DNA from: Branchipolynoe longqiensis
Lineage: Eukaryota; Annelida; Polychaeta; Phyllodocida; Polynoidae
Assembly (NCBI GenBank): GCA_030323885.1
Contig: CM059203.1
Span: 3,410,001 to 3,474,000 of the forward strand
Direction of reading: 5' to 3'
DNA: 64,000 nucleotides
Part shown: positions 21,881 through 30,741 of the stretch, in pieces
Position numbering within the stretch: the first letter of the stretch is position 1
Layout of the letters: each line of letters begins with the position of its first letter
Program-made: the position numbers and the translations under genes
Notes under the pieces: generated by a model
The model's input: only the letters and a program-made list of their open reading frames with translations
Told to the model about the DNA's origin: nothing
Database searches by the model: none

Positions 21881-22367
21881 ATTAAGGGAGATATAGACAT
21901 AAATGACAGCATTAAAATGGCCCCAATCTGTTGACAATAACAATGGGCAATGGTCACAGTTTTCTTCAATGGTAAATTAGGACATTTATGGTCAATTAAG
22001 CTGACATTAAAAGTGGCATAACTTTGTCCCCGATTAAGATATTTTTAAAGTTACAACAGATTTGAGTTCCTCTCAGCAAGATCTGTTGAATGAGCTTCAA
22101 TTTAGACTTTTTGTTGTTATTTGAAATTTTATTTGGCATTACAATGTAAACAACATCACTGAATCAGTGAATGTCTCCATAGAGTTTTGAAATCGTTTTT
22201 TTACAAATCGACCTACCACAGATCACCACAGCCAACCATAACACACAGATACACCCAACAATTTTCTAAAAACAGGCCATAGAATCGTTTTATACAACTT
22301 TAAGCTACTTTAAATAAAATAAGGTTTGATGTAGATTTAGGGGTACCTATGAAACTTACTTTTCAAC
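21881..22367. other. No gene recognised
   Basis: AT-rich, no coding or repeat signal assigned. Confidence 0.4.
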
Positions 22368-22720
22368 TTAAAGTTGCATAGTCCGATGGTTTTGAATTTC
22401 TTACATTTTTCTGAGATAAATATATTAAATTGATTGCCATAATCTACCTTACTTTAATTTGAAATAACTTTTATTTTTAATGGCTAACTTTTGAGATATT
22501 TGAAATGTAAACGTGTAAAGTTAGTTTCGGCAAGCATGCCAAAACTGACACCATAGGCTTCTGCAGTAACCAGCCCTAATAAAGTGGCTCAGTATTCCCT
22601 TCTGTGTGGCAACAAATACTTAATAAGCACATCAGTATCAAAGTTAGATATGTAGAATTAAATCTAGATAATCTTTTGGGTTTTCTAAATTTGATGCTTC
22701 ATCGGACTATGCAGCTTTAA
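22368..22720. mobile_element. TTAA MITE, 353 bp
   Basis: TTAA-AAGTTGCATAGTCCGATG left end and CATCGGACTATGCAGCTT-TAA right end. Non-coding. Reverse-complement relative of 20873-21227. Confidence 0.8.
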
Positions 22721-22887
22721 TCTGTCTTCCGAATCCAGAAGAAATGCTCAAATAATGATAAATGATATGCTTGTTTTTGGACTGAAACGCTTGGGAAGAC
22801 TGTTTAGAATCATTAGTTCAAATAATTAGTAAGGTGTTTACTCCCACAATGCAATGCAAAACCGTTTATCCAATCATGGGTGCCCTT

Positions 22888-23376
22888 GTCGCAGTTTGAG
22901 CGCCCTGCCAGTTTGAGCGCCCTGCCAGTGGTTGTATACTTTTTTGTAAAATAGATTTAAAAGCTTTCATTGGATCGATTAAAAATATCTTAATGCGCAA
23001 TTGAAGAGGAAGATCTGAAGTATTTAATGTAACCTAAGAGCAATTTACTCTGAAAGTATTAAACAGAGATAATAGTGAAAGTTGGGATATTCTGAGTGTC
23101 AGTGCCAGTGTTAGCCTTACTAGATCATGGCCTCAAAAACTATTTTCGCAAAATAAATTCAAGAACTTCCAATTGGCTAATTAAAAAAAAGGCTGAATGT
23201 GAAATTGTAGAGAAAGATCTGAACTATTTAATAGAAACAAGAGAAATTTACTTTCAAAGCACCAAAAATCACAAATTACTGTGATAGTTAGGGTGGTTTT
23301 AATGTTGTCTCTATGATCCGCGCATGCGCAGAAGCAACAGAAGGGCACTCAAACTGGCAGGGCGCTCAAACTGCGA
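22888..23376. mobile_element. MITE X, GTCGCAGTTTGAGCGCC ends, carries shared core
   Basis: Left end GTCGCAGTTTGAGCGCCCTG and right end CAGGGCGCTCAAACTGCGAC; the inverted match spans about 35 bp with one mismatch. The left end repeats GTTTGAGCGCCCTGCCA twice in tandem. The interior 22940-23305 is homologous to the interior of a different inverted-repeat element at 23618-24169. Boundaries by inverted repeat are clear; no target duplication is evident. Confidence 0.85.
23096..23284 (+). CDS. Short conserved frame inside the shared MITE core
   Basis: A 62-codon open frame (no ATG at its start; first codon GTG after a TGA) lies in the core of MITE X. The corresponding frame in the second core (about 23879-24067) is also open and keeps DHGLKNY, SRTSN, LIKKKAE, EKDLNYLIETREI and FQST, with the stop at the same place. 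Preservation of the frame in two diverged copies suggests a remnant of coding sequence, perhaps from the parent autonomous transposon. No family is recognised, and neutral survival of a 62-codon frame is possible. Confidence 0.3.
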   Translation: MSVPVLALLDHGLKNYFRKINSRTSNWLIKKKAECEIVEKDLNYLIETREIYFQSTKNHKLL

Positions 23377-23387
23377 CACCTGTAATT

Positions 23388-23449
23388 AAAGCTGCAAAAC
23401 ACTTATTACTAGATTTGTTCCCACATATCCAACTTAGATACTGGTGCAT
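23388..23449. mobile_element. Truncated TTAA MITE end
   Basis: ATTAAAGCTGCAAAACACTT...CATATCCAACTTAGATACTG matches the first part of the TTAA MITE, cut where a second copy begins. Confidence 0.6.
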
Positions 23450-24357
23450 TTAAAGCTGCATGGTCCGATCAAAACATCAAATTTTCAAAAAGAAAACAAT
23501 TATCGATATTTGATTATGCATATCTTAACTTACATACTGGTGCACTTATTGGGCATTTGTCATCACATATAAGGGAATACTTGGTCAATTTGGTAGAACC
23601 TGTTACTGCATAAGCCTATTCTCGATGTCGGCATGACGTCACAAGCCCGGAAACTAGCCCGCGAAGGGTAAAATACCGCTGTGGTGTGTGCTGCGGCAAT
23701 GCTATGTCTATGGGGAGCATTTATTTTTGTAAAATAAATTAAAAAACTTTCATCGAATCGATTAAAGATATCTCAATGCGCGATTGAAGAGGAAGATCTG
23801 AGGTATTTAATTTAACCTAAGAGCAATTTTCTCTGAAAGTATTAAAAACAGAGATAATAGTGAAAGTTGGGATATTCTGAGTGTCAGTGCCAGTGTTAAC
23901 CTTACCAGATCATGGCCTCAAAAACTATATTTGCCAAATATATTCAAGAACTTCCAATTGTCTGATAAAAAAAAAGCTGAACATGAAATTATAGAGAAAG
24001 ATCTGAACTATTTAATAGAAACAAGAGAAATTTGCTTTCAAAGCACCAACAAGCAGAAATCACTGTGATAGATAGGGTAGTTCTAATGTTGTTTCTATGG
24101 GAGTAGCATTTGTTTTACCCTTCGCGGGCCGTGAACCCCAAAAGTGCCCGGATGCCCGACATCGAGAATGGACGAGTATGGTGTTTGAGTTTTGGCAAGC
24201 TTGCCAAAATCAATTTTGCACTTCGAGTATCTCAGGGGTTAGACATTTAAAATGAAAGTTACTTCAATGTGATGTAAGGTAGATTATGGTGATCAACCTA
24301 ATATCTTTATCTCAGGATATAACCGAAGCTCAAACTCATCAGACTATGCAACTTTAA
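23450..24357. mobile_element. TTAA MITE interrupted by MITE Y
   Basis: Outer ends TTAAAGCTGCATGGTCCGAT and CAGACTATGCAACTTTAA. Same orientation as 20873-21227. The MITE halves 23450-23617 and 24170-24357 join smoothly once the inner element is removed (GCCTAT / TATGGTG). Confidence 0.8.
23618..24169. mobile_element. MITE Y, ATTCTCGATGTCGG ends, carries shared core
   Basis: Inverted ends ATTCTCGATGTCGG / CCGACATCGAGAAT, then a second inverted block GCCCGCGAAGGGTAAAA / TTTTACCCTTCGCGGGC. Interior 23722-24085 is the same core as MITE X in the same orientation (shift 783 bases) although the ends are unrelated. Confidence 0.85.
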
Positions 24358-24594
24358 GTATTTCTTGCTGCATCAAACTGGATACCAGGAGCGGGACAAG
24401 GACATAGCTAAAGTGGTAGAGTGTCCGTCCGCCTGTGAAACTGTCTATCATTCGATCGATCCTTCTCAGTGGACCCATTTGCAATTTGGGCTATTTTCTG
24501 TTCCAACCAGTGGTTGTGTGGTCAAAACCCCCCTACCAACTTTACAATGGGCTGTTGACATGTGCAGAAACCTACATAAGGGCACTAGTGGGGC
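24358..24594. other. Possible tRNA-like head upstream of RT fragment
   Basis: GCTAAAGTGGTAGAGTGTCCGTCCG (split: AAAGTGGTAGAGTGTCCGT at 24409) looks like a tRNA A-box arm, but no B box follows. Confidence 0.3.
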
Positions 24595-24780
24595 TTCTTC
24601 ACAGAGAAGAGTTTTTCTGATTTCGTCGGCCTTGAGTCCTCCTATGGCTATGAACGCGCCCTTCAGTCGTATAACAGGCTTCATCAGATAGCTCGAATCT
24701 TAGGTCTAGAACTTGCACAAGATAAATGTTTTCCTCCCACTAACTCCCTAATCTGGTTAGGATTTACACACGCGATCTGA
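24595..24780 (+). pseudogene. Orphan RT fragment, DIRS/YR-retroelement type
   Basis: A 61-codon open frame ending in TGA encodes the C-terminal palm/connection of a reverse transcriptase: a helix (ALQSYNRLHQIARILG), the motif LGLELAQDKCFPP and then LIWLGFTH. This order (LG...A..K...P......LGF) is that of DIRS-type RTs and matches the RT of the DIRS element at 56.9-57.9 kb (LLNRLGFTIN...LGFRINT). No YxDD block precedes it; the upstream sequence is unrelated. It may come from the RT that is missing from the YR element at 6-11 kb, but that is inference. Confidence 0.6.
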
Positions 24781-25203
24781 GGACAAGACAACTTAATTAA
24801 AGACTTAAAAGAGTGAGGTTAAACTTACCCTGTTGTTGTCAGTCCTTGTGCCTCCCACGTGAGTAAATACCCCGAATGCAGCATAGTGTGTGGAGAAGCT
24901 CTCAATCAGCCTAAAATAATGTGTGGTAATATGAAAACCAGACTGTAACTTAATTAATTAAAAGCAACAAAGTACACTAGGCGAAATTCCTATTCGACTG
25001 CGACAAGAAATCGGTTTCTATATGTATGAATCGAATGTTTGACGAATGTGCAGTTGCTCTGTTTGGACCAAATCACTGCTACTGTGGCACTACACGCCAA
25101 AAACATAGTCCCGTGGGAAAGTGTTTCGCGTTCACACAGGCAGCGCTTGAAGGCGGAAGTGGATATCTGCGCATGAGCAAGTCCAGACTTCTCGACTAAA
25201 GGG
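24781..25203. other. No gene recognised
   Basis: GCGTTCACACAGGCAGCGC at about 25128 resembles the end of the element at 25947-26143; otherwise no signal. Confidence 0.4.
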
Positions 25204-25803
25204 GCTGTCACATTAGGGTTTTTTGCGGGAGTGTACGGCGGCGTGAGCGCGTTACGTCATATACGTCGGTATACGTCATCATACGCTACACATACGCTAC
25301 GCATACACCGTCATACGCCGATCCTCCAACAAGCCTGTTTCCTTGCTCAAAATTTTCAGCGTATGGCAGCGTATGGATCATACGCTGCTCATACGCTAGG
25401 CATGCGCTATGCATACGCCGACATAGGTTACGCATAGGTTAGGGGTACGTCGGCATAGGTTGGGCGTACGCTGGATTGACACCGGCCGGGTGTCTCTTCC
25501 GTACCCCCAACGTTCTGTAAAAGTGGTGTCACACTATGGCGTATGGCGTTAGCGTATGGATTTTAGACCCATACGCTGTCATACGCCGTCATACGCTACG
25601 CATACGCTGGCATATGCCGTCATACGCCATCATATGCCGTCATACGCCCTCATACGCGCATCCGTCCAAATTTTTTTTTAGCACGCTCAAAGATTTTCGG
25701 CGTATGGCTCATACGCTGCTCATACGCTCGACGTACGCTATGCGTACGCCGACATAGGTTACGCATAGGTTGAGCGTACGCTGAACTTGTCAATCACAAC
25801 TGT
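25204..25803. mobile_element. Two copies of a CATACGC-rich element
   Basis: 25204-25486 and 25526-25803 share order: TGTCACA(T/C)(T/A), runs of CATACGC(T/C), a CTCAAA(A)ATTTTC spacer, GCGTATGG, then GACATAGGTTACGCATAGGT. Left parts carry CATACG and right parts GCGTATG, so much of the element is self-complementary. Non-coding, probably a non-autonomous inverted-repeat transposon. Confidence 0.6.
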
Positions 25804-25946
25804 CAAACCTCATCACAGTACGCCGCGCATAGGTCGGGATACGCTTTGAATACGCGGCCAGAGGCTAGGGGTAGGTTAGGCATAGGTTAGGCAACACACT
25901 CAGGTCTCGACTGTCACGTCCTTAATCCGCCTCAAGTAAGTCGGTT

Positions 25947-26143
25947 GCGTTCACACGGGCAAAATAAATCGGTTCACAGAAATCGACTCACGTAAACTAC
26001 CTCGACAGGTGGTTTACAGTATCCGGATCACAGGAATCGATTCAGCCCTAATTCGACTCACCCAACCGTTCACACGCGAAATGTAAGCCGAACTAGGGAA
26101 GTCGATTTCTATGAATCGATTTACATTGCCCGTGTGAACACGG
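25947..26143. mobile_element. Short MITE with GTTCACACGGGC ends
   Basis: GCGTTCACACGGGCAAA at the left and its reverse complement TTGCCCGTGTGAAC (with ATCGATTTACA inside) at the right; about 197 bp, non-coding. Confidence 0.65.
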
Positions 26144-26150
26144 CTTATGT

Positions 26151-26190
26151 TTATGACATTCAGTGAAAACTTATTCACTGAATGTCATAA
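26151..26190. repeat. Perfect hairpin, 17-bp arms, 6-base loop
   Basis: TTATGACATTCAGTGAA at 26151-26167 and its exact reverse complement at 26174-26190, loop AACTTA. Confidence 0.95.
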
Positions 26191-26194
26191 ACCT

Positions 26195-26265
26195 ACCCTG
26201 CTATATTTCTGCATTTCTAAGATAATATCAGATATTATCTTAGAAATGCAGAAATATAGCAGGGT
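26195..26265. repeat. Perfect hairpin, 35-bp arms, 1-base centre
   Basis: Arms 26195-26229 and 26231-26265 are exact reverse complements around a single A. Starts four bases after the previous hairpin. Confidence 0.95.
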
Positions 26266-26877
26266 GTGTTTTGAACAGTTGTAAATTATGACAATTAGTT
26301 CTGCTCTAAACCAATCAGCTGCGAGCAACAATGGGCGTAATCGAATAATCAACTCGGTGTTGCGGTTTCCCAGGGACACCAGTTTGCCAGGGACACATTG
26401 CTTCTGCGCATGCGCACATTCTACACCCTCGGGTCGAATAATCGAATACGCTTCTCCACGCTCGGGTGGAGAAAATGATGGCTTCATAAATTATTAAGGC
26501 TGCGAAAACACTGGACGCGTGCGTCGTGCGTGCGCCAAGCGTCGCGCGTGCGTCAAAAATCAAAATGTATGTAATAAAGAGAAGCCAAACACACTGGCAC
26601 GGGCGTTTCTCGTGCGTGCGTCGCGTGTGCGTCACGGATCGCTTTTGGAGCGATTTGTTACGCTTGACGCGTGGTGACGCTTGGCTTTTGAATGAATTTG
26701 CCCGACTTTGCCTGACTTTGCCTGACTTTGCCCGACGCTGCTCGACTCTACCCTACGTCTTAAGCTACGGACAGACAGGATGCGTGCGTCGCGCGTGCGT
26801 CAAGTACAAGCGGTCGTCATGCGGTTCTCACGCGCAAATAGCGAACACACTGGATGCGTCTGCCATGCGTCTGCGTC

Positions 26878-26955
26878 ATTGGTTTGACTCGACCAGGGTT
26901 CGAACCCATGACCCCACGATCTACCAACACGGGAGACGGATGCTCTAATTGTGGT
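26878..26955 (-). mobile_element. SINE-1 tRNA-like head (minus strand)
   Basis: CATTGGTTTGACTCGACCAG, GGTTCGAACCC (B box, self-complementary), CTACCAACACGGGAGACGG. Matches the head of SINE-1 at 38640-38754. It stops at TTGTGGTACACAC, where the minisatellite begins. Confidence 0.65.
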
Positions 26956-29900
26956 ACACACATAACACACTGTGTGGTACACGCACATGACACACGGTGG
27001 TACACACAGATTACACACTGTGTGTTACACACATAACACGCTGTGTGTTACACACACATAACACACTGTCTCTTACACACACACATAACACGCTGTGTGT
27101 TATCCACATAACACCCTGTGTGGTACACACAAACACACTTTGTGGTACACACATAACACACTGTGTGTTACACACACATAACACACTGTCTCTTACACAC
27201 ACACATAACACGCTGTGTGGCACACACAGATAACACACTGTGTGTTACACATATAACGCACTGTGTGTTACACACACATAATATGCTGTGTGGTACACAC
27301 ATATAACACACTGTGTGGTAAACACATAACACACCGTCTGTTACACACACATAACACACTGTGGTACACACGCATAACACGCTGTGTGGGACACACACAT
27401 AACACACTGTGTGGGACACACGCATAACACGCTGTGTGGCACACATATAACATGCTGTGTGGCACACACACATAACACACTGTGTGGTACACACACATAA
27501 CACACTGTGTGGTACACACATAACACACTTTGTGGTATGCACATAACACACTGGGTGTTACACACATAACACAATGTGTGTTACACACGCATAACACGCT
27601 GTGTGGCACACACATAACATGCTGTGTGGCACACACACATAACACACTGTGTGGTACACACATTTTGTGGTTTGTGTGTTTTGTGTGTTTGTGTGTGGTT
27701 GCTGTGTGGCACACACACATAACACACTGTGTGGTACACACACATAACACAATGTGTGGTACACACATAACACATGTTGTGGTACACACATAACACACTG
27801 TGTGGTACACACACATAATATGATGTGTGGTACACACACATGACACACTGTGTGTTAAACACATAACACACCGTCTGTTACACACATAACACACTGTCTG
27901 GTACACACACATAACACGGTGTGTAGTATACACACAGAACACACTGTGTGTTACACACACATAACATGCTGTGTGGTACACACACATAACACGATGTGTT
28001 ACACACATAACACACTATGTGTTACACACACATAACACACTGTGTGGTACTCACATAACACTTTGTGGAACACACATAACACACTGTGTGTTACACATAA
28101 CACAATGTGTGTTACACACACATAACCCGCTGGTGGAACACACACATACACATAACACACTGTGTGTTACACACACATAACACACTGTGTGTTACACACA
28201 CATAATATGCTGTGTGGTACACACACATAACACGCTGTGTGGCACACACACATAACACACAGTGTGTTACACACATAACACACTGTGTGTTACACACACA
28301 TAACACGATGTGTGGTACACACACATAACACGGTGTGTGGTATACACACGTAACACACTGTGTGTTACACCCATAACAAACACACTGTGTGTTACACACA
28401 CATACCACACTGTGTGGGACACACACATACCACACTGTGTGGCACACACACAGATAACACACTGTGTGGTACACATATAACACACTTTGTGGCACACACA
28501 TAACACGCTGTGTGTTACGTACACATAATATGCTGTGTGGTACACACACATAACACACTGTGTGGTAAACACATAACACACCGTCTGTTACACACACATA
28601 ACACACTGTGTGGTACACACACATAACATGGTGTGTGGTATACACACATAACACACTGTGTGTTACACACACATAGCACACCGTCTGTTACACACACATA
28701 ACACACTGTGTGGTACACACACATAACACACTGTGTGGTACACACACATAACACACTGTGTGTTACACACACATAGCACACCCTCTGTTACACACAAATA
28801 ACACACTGTGTGGTACACACACATAACACGCTGTGTGGTACACACACATAACAGACTGTGTGGTACACTCACATAAAACTGTGTGCACATAACACACTGT
28901 GTGTTACACACATAACACACTGTGTGTTACACACACATAACCCGCTGGTGGCACACACACATAACACACTGTGTGTTAAACACATAACACACTGTGTGGT
29001 ACACACACATAACACGCTGTGTGGCACACACACATAACACACAGTGTGTTACACACATAACACACTGTGTGTTACACACACATAACACGATGTGTGGTAC
29101 ACACACATAACACGGTGTGTGGTATACACACGTAGCACACTGTGTGTTACACCCATAACAAACACACTGCGTGTTACACACACATACCACACTGTGTGGG
29201 ACACACACATACCACACTGTGTGGTACACACACAGATAACACACTGTGTGGTACACATATAACACACTTTGTGGCACACACATAACACGCTGTGTGTTAC
29301 GTACACATAATATGCTGTGTGGTACACACACATAACACACTGTGTGGTAAACACATAACACACCGTCTGTTACACACACATAACACACTGTGTGGTACAC
29401 ACACATAACATGGTGTGTGGTATACACACATAACACACTGTGTGTTACACACACATAACACACTGTGTGGTACACACACATAACACACTGTGTGTTACAC
29501 ACACATAACACACTGTGTGGTACACACATAACACACTGTGTGTTACACACACATAACACACCCTCTGTTACACACAAATAACACACTGTGTGGTACACAC
29601 ACATAACACACTGCGTGGTACACACACATAACAGACTGTGTGGTACACTCACATAAAACTGTGTGCACATAACACACTGTGTGTTATACACATAACACAC
29701 TGTGTGTTACACACACATAACCCGCTGGTGGCACACACACATAACACACTGTGTGTTAAACACATAACACACTGTGTGGTACACACACATAACACGCTGT
29801 GTGGCACACACACATAACACACAGTGTGTTACACACATAACACACTTTGTGTTACACACACATAACACGATGTGTGGTACACACACATAACACGGTGTGT

Positions 29901-30440
29901 GGTATACACACGTAACACACTGTGTGTTACACCCATAACAAACACACTGTGTGCTACACACACATACCACACTGTGTGGGACACACACATACTACACTGT
30001 GTGGTACACACACAGATAACACACTGTGTGGTACACATATAACACACTTTGTGGCACACTCATAACACGATGTGTGTTACGTACACATAATATGCTGTGT
30101 GGTACACACACATAACACACTGTGTGGTAAACACATAACACACCGTCTGGTACACACACATAACACATTGTGTGGTACACACACATAACATGGTGTGTGG
30201 TATACACACATAACACACTGTGTGTTACACACACATAGCACACCGTCTGTTACACACACATAACACACTGTGTGGTACACACACATAACACACTGTGTGG
30301 TACACACACATAACACACTGTGTGTTACACACACATAGCACACCCTCTGTTACACACAAATAACACACTGTCTGTTACACACACATAACACGCTGTGTGG
30401 TACACACAGATAACACACTGTGTGGTACACGCACATGACA
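26950..30440. repeat. ACACATAACACACTGTGTGGT minisatellite, 3.5 kb, with 780-bp higher-order repeat
   Basis: Units of about 21-27 bp, each with ACACACTGTGTG palindrome and TGGTAC or TGTTAC variants. From 28121 a higher-order structure appears: CATAACCCGCTGGTGG marks 28121, 28936 and 29716, and CCATAACAAACACAC marks 28371, 29153 and 29933, giving periods of about 780-815 bp. Minus-strand frames full of Cys, Val and Tyr are by-products of the repeat. Confidence 0.95.
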
Positions 30441-30741
30441 TAGGGTAGAGTCGAGCAGCTTTGGGCAAAGTCAGGCAAAGTCGGGCAAAGTCGGGCAAAT
30501 TTGGGCAAAGTCGGGCAAATTCGGGCAAAAGCCAAGCGTCACCATACATCAAGCGTAACAAATCGCTCCAAAAGCGATTCGTGACGCGCGCGCGACGCGC
30601 GCTCGAGAAACGCATGCGCCAGTGTGTTCGGGTTCTCTTTATTATATACATTTTGATTTTTGACGCACGCGCGACGCTTGACGCACACACGAGATACGTG
30701 TCGAGTGTGTTCACAGCTTTGGTCGTAATGCAAAGCATCAC

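Larger units (their letters stand above)
26496..30720. mobile_element. Inverted-repeat-bracketed 4.2-kb block with minisatellite interior
   Basis: Left arm 26496-26756 and right arm 30441-30720 are reverse complements over 260-280 bp. Shared landmarks are GCGTCGCGCGTGCGTCAAAA, ATCGCTTTTGGAGCGATTTG, repeated (CCTGACTTTG) decamers and CTCGACTCTACCCTA. The interior holds a SINE head and 3.5 kb of minisatellite. No transposase ORF. Either a non-autonomous transposon whose inside expanded, or two copies in inverted orientation. No target duplication is visible. Confidence 0.7.

Noticed and set aside
26800..30430. Many long minus-strand frames rich in Cys, Val, Tyr and His
   Set aside because: They are translations of the ACACATAACACACTGTGTG minisatellite; several frames are open at once and none has a non-repeat part.
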